A stretch of 64,000 nt of DNA, taken from positions 5,150,975-5,214,974 of the forward strand of contig NC_066373.1 of assembly GCF_013377495.2 (NCBI RefSeq), in the 5' to 3' direction. A model generated the notes under the pieces. It saw only the letters and a program-made list of their open reading frames with translations, had not been told where the DNA came from and ran no database searches. Position 1 is the first letter of the stretch; each line of letters begins with the position of its first letter. Made by a program: the position numbers and the translations under genes. Of this stretch, positions 49,004 to 61,099 are shown piece after piece. This DNA comes from Cygnus atratus. Taxonomy: Eukaryota > Chordata > Aves > Anseriformes > Anatidae.

Positions 49004-49969
49004 TCAGATGAAGTGGATCCAGGCGGTGCTGTCGGGGTCCTGCGGCGGGCAGACGGCGGCCGGGGACAGCGGCCGGCCCCGCAGGCGGTAGTTGGCGCCG
49101 CCGTTGTTGTCCCAGTACTCGGCGCCGGCCACGCGGTAGCGGACGGCAAACTCCAGCGTGGCGTGGGCGGTGACGGCGGCGCCGAGGGGCAGGTGGAAGG
49201 CGAAGCGGTCGGTGCTGCCGTCGGGGGGGCCGGAGGGCTGGTAGGCGGCGGGCACCTCGGCGCAGCTGGCCCAGCGGTTGAGCGTGTAGCGCACCGACAC
49301 GGCCTTCTCGTAGGCCAGGTTGAGGACGCGCACGGCGCCGCGCAGCCCCGCCGGCTCTGCCCGCACCCACTCCAGCCTCACCTTGTGCTGCCGAACCCGC
49401 TCCGCGAAGCCGGGGCTGGCGCCGGGCTGCGGAGGGAAGAGCGGCTCCAGGAGCGGCGGCGGCGGCCCGAAGAGCACCGGCTCCAGCTCGCCCAGCGCCG
49501 GAGGCTTCCTGGTCTTGAGGAGGTCGGCGGGGCGCGGAGGCGGCGGTACCCGCGGCAGGTCGGCCTGGCAGAAGTGGCGCACGGAGGTGAGCTCCAGGCC
49601 GAGCGAGTCGGCGAAGCGAACCGTCTTGCGGCGCGCCGGGCTCTGCTGCAGCGCCGGCCGCAGGCTGCGGTCGCCGGGCGTGGGCAGCGACTTGGCCCGG
49701 CGGCGCTGCGTGGGGCTGGGCGGCACGGCGGGCACCGACGGCTCCCGGCCCCGGGGCGCCGCCGGGGGCTTCTCGGCCGCCGCTTCCCGCACCACGGGCG
49801 GCGGCGGCGGCGGTGGAGGAGGAGGAGGATCGCCGTCGGGGCTGCAGCCGCCCTTGCACTGCTCGGCCAGGCTGCCATAGAGGCAGGCGCTGCAGCTGAA
49901 GTTGCGCGGCAGGTAGAGCCGGGGCGGCGGGGCGGGCACGGCGCTGTGCAGGGAGCCGGCTTTATCCAT
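49004..49969 (-). CDS. PP1 regulatory subunit 3 family (glycogen-targeting, CBM21), PPP1R3E-like
   Basis: A targeting subunit expected to bring protein phosphatase 1 to glycogen particles and so favour glycogen synthase dephosphorylation. Intronless, 321 residues. Visible: N-terminal PRNFSCSACLYGSL; a Pro-rich linker with a run of Pro at 48-58; RRRAKSLPTPGD near 89-100; the PP1-binding RVxF motif KTVRF (115-119) followed by ADSLGLELTSVRHF; a CBM21 domain at about 191-300 with RVLNLAYEKAVSVRYTLNRW, DRFAFHLP and EYWDNNGGANYRLRG; and C-terminal WIHFI. Remembered PPP1R3E features (LPRVP, AYEK-VSVR, WDNNGG, terminal WIHFI) fit better than 3B, 3C or 3G; PPP1R3D also ends WIHFI. ATG at 49969 opens the only frame with these motifs. 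Confidence 0.93.
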   Translation of the reverse strand: MDKAGSLHSAVPAPPPRLYLPRNFSCSACLYGSLAEQCKGGCSPDGDPPPPPPPPPPPVVREAAAEKPPAAPRGREPSVPAVPPSPTQRRRAKSLPTPGDRSLRPALQQSPARRKTVRFADSLGLELTSVRHFCQADLPRVPPPPRPADLLKTRKPPALGELEPVLFGPPPPLLEPLFPPQPGASPGFAERVRQHKVRLEWVRAEPAGLRGAVRVLNLAYEKAVSVRYTLNRWASCAEVPAAYQPSGPPDGSTDRFAFHLPLGAAVTAHATLEFAVRYRVAGAEYWDNNGGANYRLRGRPLSPAAVCPPQDPDSTAWIHFI

Positions 49970-50010
49970 CGGGGCGGATGGCGACGGGGGCTAGCGCCCT
50001 GCTCGCCGCC

Positions 50011-50301
50011 TCAGCCCGGCGGCCTCCCCGCTGCGGCCGGCCCCGGGGCCCGCCGGTGGGTGCGGGATGCGCCGCCGCTCGTCATCCTCCTGCCCCCATC
50101 GCCTCCTCGGAGCGCGGCCCCGGCTGCTGCCACCGCTCTGCGGCTGCCCTCGCTCTCCTCCTCCTCTTCTTCCTCCTCCTCCTCTTCTTCCTCCTCTTCT
50201 TCCTCCTCCTCCTCCTCCGCCTCCGCGCTGCGTTCTGGGTCTTTCCCGGAGGATCTCACCCAGCAGGAGGAGGCGGGCAGGATTCCCCGCTTACGGTTCA
50301 T
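50011..50301 (-). other. Possible upstream ORF with a poly-Glu tract before the PPP1R3 start
   Basis: An ATG-started 96-codon frame ends 41 bp before the PPP1R3 ATG, in a different frame. It reads MNRKRGILPASSCW and then a run of more than 20 Glu encoded by GAG/GAA. If transcription starts upstream of 50301, this uORF would precede the main frame and could lower its translation. Nothing shows that the peptide has a function of its own. Confidence 0.4.
50154..50222. repeat. Trinucleotide run (TCC/TCT)n, (GAG/GAA)n on the minus strand
   Basis: About 23 triplets alternating TCC and TCT without interruption in the CpG island. A likely polymorphic coding-length or 5' UTR repeat. Confidence 0.95.
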
Positions 50302-50419
50302 TGCGGCGCTCTTCCCCGTCCGACCCGTTACAGAAATAGCTGCTGAAAGGAAGAGGCAAAAGGCTCTGGCAGATTAGAAGGGGGCGATAAGGAACGGCTG
50401 GCTCGCGAGCTGGAGCCCG

Positions 50420-53400
50420 CAGTGTACATTTAAAGGAAGAAATCCAGCTAATCCGCTATAATGCGATTAGGGTGCATCTGCCGAATAAAATACACCTGCC
50501 AGAGCCCGGCTACAGATTGCCATCTGTAGGGAAAACAGCTCCGGTCTAGACGCGGAGGGCTGATGAAGAAAACACAAACAGCGTTTGTTCTTTTCAGAAG
50601 GTTATTTAATAATTGCCAGGCAATATTCAAATGAATTAGAAGTAATGAAAACCAGACCTGGTGCGGGCAGTTCAAGGAGCTAACAGACTAGTTTAGCAAG
50701 CCGCTTCATTCCAGTCTTTCCGTAATCTGGTGCTCATTTTTAATTAGTAAATTGCATTAAAAGCAATGATCCTGCCAAAGGCTGAGCCTGAACTGTGTTG
50801 ACATCTGATTCTCATTTAACTTCTGAGCAGGAGCTTTTACACCTTCGTCATTTTATTTGCAGCACTCGGTGTTCCTTTGCAAGTCTAGGCAGTGGAAATA
50901 ACGGCTGATGGGATTACCAACGGGACAAGTGAGCCCGGTAAGGACCAAGAGTTTAAAAAAAGCCACCAGGACACAGGGAAAAGCTTCCTGTTGTCTTATA
51001 TTAAAGCTATTGGCTTTAATTCCTTTCTTAGTAGGTAAGAAAATAATTCCTATGTTATTTCCACTGAGTCCCAAATCTTTTTAATGGCACATGGTTCATA
51101 AGTAGGGAATGAAAAAAATATGCCCAGCAGTGTTGAATTTGACAATGTTATACTTCCCAATGATTTGTGGTGGCATTCTCTTAAATTCACAGGATGATCA
51201 CAATTTTTGAAAAGTCAAATAGTAGTAACATAAAGAATTACATCTGAATTCACTACCACAGGATCTTATAACTGTCTTACATGTACTTTAACTCATACTA
51301 CAGGAAGGATTCATTAGGCCGCTTTTCCATGCTTCCCTCACAAAAATGAGCATTTCAAGAAAACGTGAACTCATGCTTGGTTTTCATCTGCTCATATTAA
51401 TTTAGGGGAGAAAAAGAACTGACCCAAATAGTTGTTGAAACAGGCTTTAAGGCTGCATCCTTTAAAATGCTTTTAGTAATTTATCTGTCACAATGAAAAC
51501 ACTTGATTCTTTTTTTTTTTTTGCTAATGTTAACTTCACTTTTAAACCAGTGGACAGTGAGAAATTTATTACATTGATGTGTAAAGTCTTTGTGTTTTTA
51601 AGCTATTGTGAAACTATCAGGACTAATAAGTTAAAGTGGCTTAAACCTGATTTCATATAGGAAGGCTTTTCAGTCAGTTTTGGACACGTCTGTGGTATAT
51701 ACTGGCAACAAGACTGGGGTAAGTTAGTTTCTGCTGTATTTTACACAATAGGGATGCTTCAGCAGTGTTCAGCTTCCCCTCTTCTGGTAACTTTAGTTGC
51801 CTAACTTCTTCTTGTCATAAACTTGTGTAATACTCCTGTTTTTTGGCCTTTTCAAGCCTCTTGTTGCAGCCCAGAACCTTGGTAATATTTTGTGGAAAAA
51901 CAAAACAAAACAAAACAAAAACACAACAACCAACTCCTTTCTTCACTGGTGATTGTAAGCCATGTAGCTCATGTGAGTGAGTTAAAAATGTAGATTCCCC
52001 AAAGTCAGTAAACCAAAGACTGGCATAAAAAGTGAGAAAATCCTGTGATAAGAAAACAAAAATATAACACAGTGAGCTTTGGACTAGCGAGGTCAAAGCA
52101 GCATGAGATGCAGATGGACAACCACATAAACTGATTAATGTAATGAGAATGCTTCAGAAATTTCAGTTCATCATTTTTTTTCCTGTCTCTTTTTTTTTTT
52201 TGCAAAAGAAGGAGTAGAGGGAGACTTCATATAAATGAATGCCCACTGTAAAAAAAATCACAGAATATCCTTGTGGAGTAGAGTTAAAGAAAGCCTTTTA
52301 CAGGGAATGGGAATTAAATGGTAACTAAATCATCAAAACATCAGTTTACCAGTTAATCCTGGAGGTGCTCAAATTTTCACCTGTGATTTCCCCCAGTGAC
52401 CTCAAGCTCTGGCACACACAGGCACCTCAGCCCTGTCTCTCTTGAGCACTGTCACCATGTAAACTCACCAGGAATACCAGGATCCACCGCAGAAGTATTT
52501 CTCACTGTAATTTTCTTGATCTAAACATTCTGCTCATGTTGTTCTGAATGTACCATAGGGGTTGCGCTGCTGCTTTTTTTACGCTTTTGCTCATTTCCAA
52601 ACAGTGAGGCTGTGGGGACATGTACCACATCTTTCACTTCTGAAGGTGTCTTTATTACTAGGCTGGCCTTGCTCTTCCTTTGAATTTAAGAAAGATGTGG
52701 TAAATTAAACAGTTTGAGGCACTGAAATTTAACAAACATACACAGAAATTCCCTCAAATAGCCCGTAGCCTTGTGCTGTGATGTGGAAAGTGTGGCAAGA
52801 GTTTGTAATGGGAAGCGTCAGACACCTTCACTTCTAACAGGAAATTCTTTCAGCTTTGCCTGCTGTAAATAATTGTACACAACAAATGCTAACATTCTTA
52901 GAAGTGAGCAAGCACTACCACATATGCAAAAACTATGGCTTAATATATGCAGTGGTAGGCACCCGTATACCACCTCCTCTCTATTTAGTTCACAGAATTA
53001 CGAACATGTAAGTTTAAAAGTCTGTTGTTTTACATTGCTAGCTACATTAAGGACATTATCCAAGGCTCTTTTCTAAATATTAACGTCAGCAGCAATTTGA
53101 TAATGAAATAATTAGTTCTGACATAGCTAGCCCTTCGAAAGCAATACCCTCTACCTTTTCACTGGAAAATAGTATTTTTATGACAAGACAATTTTGAAGG
53201 TTCCCGCAGGACTAGATCAGTCGTCATGTAAATCGTTGAGCTCTGCAGTGTTGCATAAGAAAAGAAAAGGTGTTACATTAAAATTAGTCTCCATTGACTG
53301 AGGAAATGGCAATCAGGCATTGTTTTTATTCCTACAGCCTCCTCTCCTTTGGCAGATTTAAATAGCACAACCGTAGAATAAAATTTTGTCGTAATAACAT

Positions 53401-55370
53401 TGTCCTACTAACTTTTTGTAGACCAATCACTGCATCTTCCAGCTGGCATCAAAAATTTTAAAGACAGCCTCTTGTTCTGCCTGTGTAGCACTGAGTGACC
53501 CTGACATTTCCGCAGTGCCAAACTGCATTTAAAATCAGTCTGATGCTTGAGAATTTCCAGCTAACCAAACGGAACCTGGTCCTCTCTTTTAATACCATTT
53601 AAACAATGTGGAGAGCAAAACTGATTCAAATCACTGAAGGCAATGAACTGGGAGCTTTCTTCTGTTGCATTTATTTATTGTCTTGACCCCAGGTAATCTA
53701 GGAGAAAGCAGATGCTGGTGCTGGGGAGCATTAAGCAGAACTACGATGGAACCATTAATAGGGGAGGAGTGTCTGAGTGCTGGGGCTTATCCAAAGTGGC
53801 CGCTGTCACATGTCTGCTCCAACTTTCCAGAACAAGTTTATTTTTAGTAATGAGAATTGTCGGGAGATAAAAGGGATGTAAAGGCGAAGTGCATTACGAT
53901 TACATCAGCTTTTGAGATGAAATTGTGACTCAGTACGTGAATTCAAAAGGTCAGCTTCTACTCTCATTTACATCTGTGCAGCTCTTCTGATGCTGATGAA
54001 CTATGTAGGTGTTACACTCAAATATCACCCAAGAGTTTAATGATTTTATGTGACTACATGAATCTGGCACTGATATTTACATTCACAGTTTGTAAGCCTT
54101 GAATGATCCATTTGTTCTGCATGCATATATTTAAAAAAAAAGACACCCCCCCACACCATTTCATGTTAGTGAATAACTCAGACCTCTAATTTTCCCTGAG
54201 AAAATATCTTAGTCAAATCTCAGAGAAATGCCAGATTAGAACTGGGTAATATATCTGAGCGAGGCATAAAAAATTGAAGTATTCTGTTAAAGAACAATTT
54301 GAATTATATTGATCTTTAATAGCAAATATTACCTTCTCCTAACCAGGATGTGCAGTCTTTAACTATGAGGATGCAAGCTGTGTGATTCACGGAGTTGTAT
54401 CCAGGATGTTTGGTCTCAGAGATCAGTGAATGTTTTCCACAGGACTGCATGTTCTGACCAGCAGAGCTGTGACACTTTGAAGGGTAACTTTGTGGCTGGT
54501 TTGTGGGTTGCTTTTTTTGCTTTTTACTTTAAATATCAAGATGCAAAGAAACCTATAGTAATAACAAGAACATAGAATACTAAGAGTTTACCTCAGTTCA
54601 CGACCTTGTGAATCTGCCTTCTGTACGTCTTGAAGCTCACACACAATTTTATTAGTTAAGCATTAACCACCTCTGTTGACTTAAGTGATTGGCTTAAGAC
54701 TTCAGGAAAGTGTGTAAGCTATAAAAAGCCCAAAATTAAGAATGCAATGGAAAAAGCAAAGAAAAAAAAAAAAAAAGGATCTGTCATTTTTCGGAGAAGA
54801 TGATAAAGAGCATTCCACTTAAAGTATATTTTCTCATACAAATAGTTCTGCTCTTTTTAAACAGATTGCTTGTTTTCAACAAGGATAAGTAACAGCAGTG
54901 CTGAGACTCTTTTGGTCCTAAAACTTTTAATGTAGAATTTCATGAAAAGATCTGAATAAATGCACTTTGGGATGTCCCCAAATCCCATTTTCTGCTAAGA
55001 GTGTTGCCAACTGTCTTAATGCCGTCCTATAAAATAAACACAGGACTGTTTCTAGCAACTGCAAATGGTCTCAGTAGTGCTTGCTAATGATTCTAGGAAT
55101 TAAAACATGCACCTCACATCCTTGATTTTAATTTTTACATTTTTCAAATTTAAAGGTCTTTTGGTCAGGCAGCGATTCATTATAAGTGATGAATTGTAAT
55201 AGATTATTTAGATTCATGGTATTGTAAGATCAGTTTGTCTCCTCATTTTGTATTTGTTTCTTCATCACTTTTTCTTTCATTTCCTCTATTTGGCCATTTC
55301 ACATCCATTTTCCTCCTGCACACAACTCTTGCCCTATTCATGTTTTTAGACTTTATATAGACTCCCTCCT
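50420..55370. other. Intergenic stretch without recognised genes
   Basis: No open frame with protein-like composition and splice support is seen on either strand. It contains simple repeats, including (AAAAC)n near 51897-51925 and A- or T-runs. It separates the divergent PPP1R3 and C16orf46 CpG islands, so enhancers are possible but not visible by eye. Confidence 0.6.
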
Positions 55371-55559
55371 TCCTCAGTGTGCATTCAGCACTTTGCTTTG
55401 GTTTTTCCCCCTTTCAAGCTACCTGGTTCTGTCGTTTCTCCCATTTGTGGTTCTTGGCTGCCCGTCCAAGCCCTCTGAAGGGCTTCAGAGCCCATTCCCA
55501 CTTGGCATCTCCAGCCACCTCAGCTTCAGGTACGAACACCCACATCCACCTACAGGTGT

Positions 55560-55906
55560 GTATTTCCCATCCACACCCTCCCCCCCCCCCCAGCATCCAC
55601 GGGAGAAGCCCAGCTCGGAAGGGAGGCCCGGAGCTGAGGGGCAGCCGCCGTCCCCGCCTCGTTTCCTCACAGACAGATCCCCCCGGGGACCTCCCCTCGG
55701 GGGCCCGGCGCCATTTTCCCGCCCGGGGCGTTGCCGTGGCGACGTCCCCTCAGGCGGCGGTGGCGGGGCCGGGGCCGGGCGGGATGCGGGACGCGGGTGG
55801 CGGCTGTGGCGGCGGGGGGCGGCGGGCGGTGCGGGCCCTGCTGCGCCTCAGCGACCGCGGCGCCGCCCCGGAGAGCCGGGCCCCGGGCTGCGGCTGGGAG
55901 GAGGCC
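55560..55906 (+). promoter_or_regulatory. CpG-island promoter of the C16orf46 homologue
   Basis: GC- and CpG-rich from about 55.6 kb through exon 1, beginning near a C-run at 55577-55594. No TATA box is seen. The transcription start is expected shortly upstream of the ATG at 55784. Confidence 0.7.
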
Positions 55907-57382
55907 GTGAGTTTTACGGCAGAGTGAATCTTTGACGTTATTTTATAGGGGGTTGGGGCTTTTTATACTCGTTTTTACACGCAGAGTGAAGAAAAAAAGG
56001 CATCTGCTTCTCTGAGATGCTGAAGGAGTGACCAGTGCTGACCTGTGACACATAAATGCGTCAGAGGTTACACTTGTCTCTTATCTCTGATGGTAAAACG
56101 GAAAGTCTGTGCGGAAGGATTATGATAACTCTCAGTTCCTTCTTTCAGTTCAGGAGTTCTTTTCATTTTTTTTTTTTCAGTTCAGGTGTATGCAACACAA
56201 CAGACTAGGCCTGCTTAGGAATTAAGCTCCTTGTTTTGTACTCAGAAATAACATTGCTGTGTTCATTTACATCAGCCAAGACTATTCCTCCTACGTTTTC
56301 CTTACAATGCTCTACCTTGTCTTAGATTTAACATGTTTCTCCATTACCAGGTGCAAGGCTGGGGTACCGCCGATCCACTTGCTTGCTTTCAGCTGCAAAA
56401 ACAGATCAAGAAATCAAAGGCAAGTGAAACTTCCAACAATTGCCTGCTTTGCTTAGACATGTTGCAAGCTACTGACAAATGTTCAGGCCAAGAAGTCAAG
56501 ACTACAAGAAATCAATCAAAATCAGAAAGCAAGTTAAGCGTAGAGGCTGATACTGCTTCAGAAGAGATTTCAATCTATTCTAGTAAGTCTAACTGTTCTA
56601 CAACATATGGCAGTAAAACAGAAATACGTAACAAAAAGGTACACTCTTTCAGAACATGCCAGGGTGAAAAGAAGAACCTGCCAATAAAAGAATACTGTAT
56701 GTGGAACCTAGAAGATGTGAAAAATCCAGATGCTGTAAAGCATAAAACGATAAAACCCCAGGCACTTGATGTGCTTGATCCAAATGGCTGTGAATCTTTG
56801 ACTTCAAAATCTTCACAAGTACTTCCACCTGTGAAACATGCCACTCCCAAGGATACTTCAGACCCTTCCTGGAAGAACAAGCAAGCCATTATCCTTCTGA
56901 ACACACTCAATGGTACTTCAGTTGAGATTGCTTCCTGCAGTCATGACGCTAAAGGAACAGAGCAAAAGGGTAAAAAAGGAGCTGACACCATGAATGATAA
57001 AATGAAGGAAAAAGGAGAAATTCATGAACCATCAGCATTTTTCTCAAGTCATTCAGAGGTCTCCCTCCTGCAGGAAGATCCTGAACAGTTATCCTGGGAC
57101 TGTGCTCTTACATCTGACAGAAGTATTGCAACCATTCCTAATCCTATTGCTTCCAAAAAGAACATTCATCACGCTTGTATGCAGGTTCCACACACAAAAG
57201 GAATACAATACACAAAACATGACATCCGAGGCTCTTTAACCTACAATGCCAGGAACAGGTATGCTGAGGTCAAGGAAGGAAACAAATCAAAAATGCAGGC
57301 GGCTCCCCTGCTTTCTGGACTATTACCTTCCCTAAAGGCCACTCACACTGCAAGAGCTGAACTGCCACCTAGACTGAACTAA
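55784..57382 (+). CDS. C16orf46: C16orf46 homologue, uncharacterised protein
   Basis: Two exons: 55784-55906 and 56351-57382, joined in phase 0 to give 384 residues. The junction reads GCGWEEA|VQGWGTADPLACF, closely resembling remembered human C16orf46 (GWEEAVQGWGRTSPAAC). Further shared spots are KKSKA, the block KKNLPIKEY, and a C-terminus with LPSL close to the stop. Most of the protein is polar, Ser/Lys/Thr-rich and probably disordered, with no catalytic or membrane feature. Function is unknown to me. The location after GCSH matches human gene order. Exon 1 is very Gly/Arg-rich, and the ATG at 55784 is the only in-frame start near the CpG island. The human protein is of similar length (about 395). 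Confidence 0.9.
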
Positions 57383-57441
57383 CACTTCTATATTGTAATC
57401 TCATGCCTTTTTTTTTTCCTTGTTAACTTATGGGGAAAAAA

Positions 57442-57447
57442 AATAAA
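57442..57447 (+). terminator. C16orf46 poly(A) signal
   Basis: AATAAA 60 bp after the stop codon, followed by a T-rich stretch. Confidence 0.8.
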
Positions 57448-57479
57448 ACTTCCTTGTGAGCCACTGGGATATTTGTAGT

Positions 57480-59940
57480 TTTTTAAAATGCTATTAATAG
57501 CATAAGCTGATGAATGCCAATTATTTTCACATAGGTTTAGTTTCTTCCTGACCACAAGATAGATCCATTAGTCTTAACAGCTTATTCTGGGGATGAAGTG
57601 CAGCCTCTTCATTTAGATTCACTCTGAATGACTACTGTAGCCTACTGTGATAATTACGTATTTGATACTGCTGATCACTGAAACAATGTCTAACTATAAG
57701 AACATTCTACTCTGCAAGGCCTTTAATAATACCCTTAAAACAGTGCTAAATCCTACTGAGCTTCACAGACAAACGTTTGCATACATTCCTTGCTAATTTG
57801 GCACCTAGAAGAAACAGAAATGATCTGGAAAGCAGACAGTGGTGAGACTGACAGTCATTTACAATGTTTGTTCTTGTTTAAAGTAGATTTATTTTTTAAT
57901 CCTGTTTTCTTTGCTTGTTTCTGTTTAATAGATGTGTATTCATGTATTCTTGTTTCATCTCATCATACTAAGTAGGGCTTCCAGATCAAGTTCTGTTTTG
58001 TTTTTGTGTTAAACAAAAAGCAAATTAAAAACCAGCGGTCTTTCCATAGAGACATCAGTAACTGCAATTCAATTGTAGCAGCTTTTTCCCCACAAAGAGC
58101 ATGTTCCTTCACATTCAGGACAGATTCACTGCAACTTACCCTTCCCCTCTTCTGATGCTTTGATTAAGATTCGGAGTAGGGAAAGATAATATCAGTGCAA
58201 GACCCCAGTAGGATATAGTTTAAAACAGAACTTTACATTGAGGAATTCCATAGCTTTTTAGATTTATATCTTTACGAATTAAGCATGTGCATAAATGTAA
58301 AGTTTTTAGCAGTTTTTAGCAGTTTTCTGGCCTCAACTTGTTAATTGTGTTCAAGTATCCAAACATCACAGCTAGAGAATAATCACCTTCCAGACGTGTA
58401 GTTTCAGAGGAAGAAAAGAAAAAAAGATGACAAATATTCTGTGTACCTAAATAAACTATTGTGTGTTTATTCCTTTAAAAAAGGGAAGGATGATGTGGTT
58501 TTCTCTCTTCCCCCAGTACTGAAGTGACATGACCTCCAGAGAAGAACAGAGGAGTTGAGCGCTAGTGTTAAGTAACAATTCCAAGCTGTTCGCTTTGTCT
58601 CATAACGTTATTCTTCTGGGAATTGCTTAGGGAAATCTAGAAACCTTTTAGAACAGTAATTTGTATAGCAGGTGTGTAACAATTCTTTAAGCATGTACAG
58701 CGGCGTATCAGCTTGAGGTGCAGAGCCCTTGCACTGGAGGTTAGAACAGGGCCTCCATTTGGAGGGCAGTAAACTTGATTTTTCAAGCTACAGCACCTCT
58801 GTATGGGAGGGGAGTGCCACCTACTGAATGGCTAACAAAATAAGCACTTCTACCAGAAATAGCACAAAGTTGCTCTCAAGGTGTCTTCCGCACTCCTTCA
58901 CTCTTCTTGAAGAAGAAAAGCTAAGTATTTCAATCTGAAATGGTAGTATTTTTTTGTACCTGTTTGCTATTTTGTTGTGAATCAAGAAGGAAAATTCTAA
59001 AGGTGTTGCTTTGGACAAACATATAATGTGATTATTGTTCAAAAAGTGAACAAGACGTCCCTCTGTTCAAATCTTGACAATGTAGTGGTACAGTTTCTCA
59101 GTGTTCTTGTCAATGACCTATTTCAACTGTTTTTGCCCAACAAATAGCTACAAAAATTTACTATCTCCCCACTACAGTATTTCCCTCAAAAGTTTTAGCG
59201 TAGTTACATTTATAGCAGTCGTGTAACGGATCTTTGATAAGTATGCACAACGATATATCAGCTTAAGATATGGAAAATGAGACATCAGGAGAAATTCACT
59301 CTACATAGATTCATACAGGACAGTAAGTATCAATGCTTTGTATTACCTCTACTTAATAAATTACTTAGATTTCATAAAGTGCCTGTATCATAAATTATGT
59401 TGCTTTTATGTTGCAAAGTCAATTTATATATACCTTAGGGAAGAATGTATCAATAAGGTTTTGTTTCAATGTGATGCTTTTGTGATATTAAAGAAACAGA
59501 GCAGTCAGTGATTTTAGAATAGGGAAATAGGGTAAGTGGGAATATTAATTTCCATTCATATTTTGATGCAGAAGAGTTATCCTTATAGCTGCTACTAAGA
59601 TCTATACGCGTCTTTTATCTCTTTCAAAACTCTAGGTAACTGAAAATCTCCAGCAATGATTTTTTGCAGTCAAGATCTTAGTTGTTAATTTCCAGGAAAC
59701 ATACTTTTTTTGTAGTAGTAGTAGTAACTTTTGCCTTACCTGTTATTCAATCATAGTGCTGCAATTACTCATTCTGACAGAACAGAGACATCCTCTAACA
59801 AACCATATTCTTCACTTCTTTGTCCCCTTCCCTCTCACTTCTCTTTTGGCAGTGTCTTTTCCAGTCCTGTGCTTCATATTTAAATATAAAATACAAGCTC
59901 TCCAGTGGAAGGATCCTTCACAAACAGTCCCAAGATAAGT
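57480..59940. other. Stretch without recognised genes
   Basis: AT-rich sequence downstream of the C16orf46 poly(A) signal. No supported coding frame. A short direct repeat (tttttagcag, twice) lies near 58302-58325. Confidence 0.55.
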
Positions 59941-59991
59941 AACTTGAGTCCACTTATACTTGTTTCAAGTCCTCTGTTTTTCACTACATAG

Positions 59992-61071
59992 AAAATTCAA
60001 ATGTAAATGCATCTATGAAATTAATAACATTAATAACGGTGAGGAAGGAAAGATAGTCTCTCCCACTCAGAGAACAGAAAATATTGCTGCTTCAGCAAGC
60101 AAACTGAAAAATGAACTGCATTATCAGTTAACAGTAAGTAAAGCCAAACGTTCATTATAGTGCTTACAAGATGCAGCCACTGCAGACAGCTAACCTATTC
60201 TTTATAGAAAAAAAAGTTCAAAGTTGAACCTAAAAATTATATTTCCACTAGTAACTAATGCAGAACTTCTGTACTTTGTTTCACAGGTAAAAGTCTTGGG
60301 CAGAGATGCTCCTTTCATTGCCATCAGGTACAAACCAAGTCCCCACTCCCCCAAATACCAGTAAGCAAAATTGTTACTTACAATATGGTTGTAGTAGCTC
60401 ATGGAGACTTGGCCCAGTCAACCGAGTTTACAGGAGATTCAATTAAAAACTAATTGCAATTTAATCGCCAGCAAATCTCCTGCAAGAAACGATCTTTCCA
60501 GGAGGGGAACATTTCTAGCCTACCATAGCAAACCTTTCCATTGTGCTCCCTTAACAAATGGCTTTAAAGAAGAAAGGGATACTGGCCAATTTTGTTCTGC
60601 TCACACTTCTCAGGACAAACAGAAGGATTTGCCAAGAAAGGGGTGTAACAAAAGTCACCCAGCAAAGCTGCTAAGTAAAGAATTGGAACAGAAAGATACA
60701 AATTCACAACACTTCAGTCATGATAAACATAATTAAGTTATGTGACCTTGAAGACACTGGGTTCTTCTACCCCAGGAAACAGCAGCTTCTTGTTTACATG
60801 CAGATTCTCTCAAGAATAAAACCATTCCTGCTTAGGGAAAGGAAATAAACTTAAGTGCTAGATCAACTGGGAGTGTTTCCTGCATTCAAGGTGCCAAAAC
60901 AAAACAAGCGAAAGGGAATTGGTAACAACAGTGTAAAAATACAATGAGAGAACACCTGAAAGCTAAATCAATGCTTCTGTCTTTTTGTCTTAGGTCCAGA
61001 CTTCCAAGGGACTGACTCCAGAGAACACTTTGTCAAATCCTGAAGCCAGAAAGAAAATCTGCCTCTCTTAA
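59992..61071 (+). CDS. Weakly supported exon cluster of unknown identity
   Basis: Three segments have splice-like borders. 59992-60133 (acceptor cactacatag, donor gtaagt) reads SPTQRTENIAASASKLKNEL, phase 2 in and 0 out. 60287-60327 (acceptor tttcacag, donor gtacaa) reads VKVLGRDAPFIAI, phase 0 in and 2 out, which fits. 60994-61071 (acceptor ctttttgtcttag) reads QTSKGLTPENTLSNPEARKK and ends in TAA. A 100-codon open stretch at about 60434-60736 lies between them but has no convincing borders. They could be alternative 3' exons of C16orf46, a separate gene, a non-coding RNA or chance. Confidence 0.2.
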
Positions 61072-61099
61072 ATTCAATTGTTTTGACAGAATGCAATCA

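Larger units (their letters stand above)
49000..50420 (-). promoter_or_regulatory. CpG island covering the PPP1R3 gene and its promoter
   Basis: Very high GC and CpG density from the stop codon to about 50.4 kb, dropping sharply afterwards. The minus-strand transcription start is expected between about 50.0 and 50.4 kb. No TATA box is evident. Confidence 0.75.

Noticed and set aside
48759..49859. 366-codon minus-strand open frame overlapping PPP1R3
   Set aside because: Different frame of the same GC-rich DNA; Arg/Ala/Pro composition only, while the overlapping frame has PP1-binding and CBM21 motifs.
48956..50377. 473-codon plus-strand open frame
   Set aside because: Antisense shadow of the PPP1R3 gene in a CpG island: Arg/Gly/Ala-rich, low-complexity, with a poly-Ser run from the triplet repeat.
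55393..55935. 180-codon frame overlapping C16orf46 exon 1
   Set aside because: Another frame of the CpG island; the C16orf46 frame is supported by a donor site and the GWEEA/VQGWG junction.
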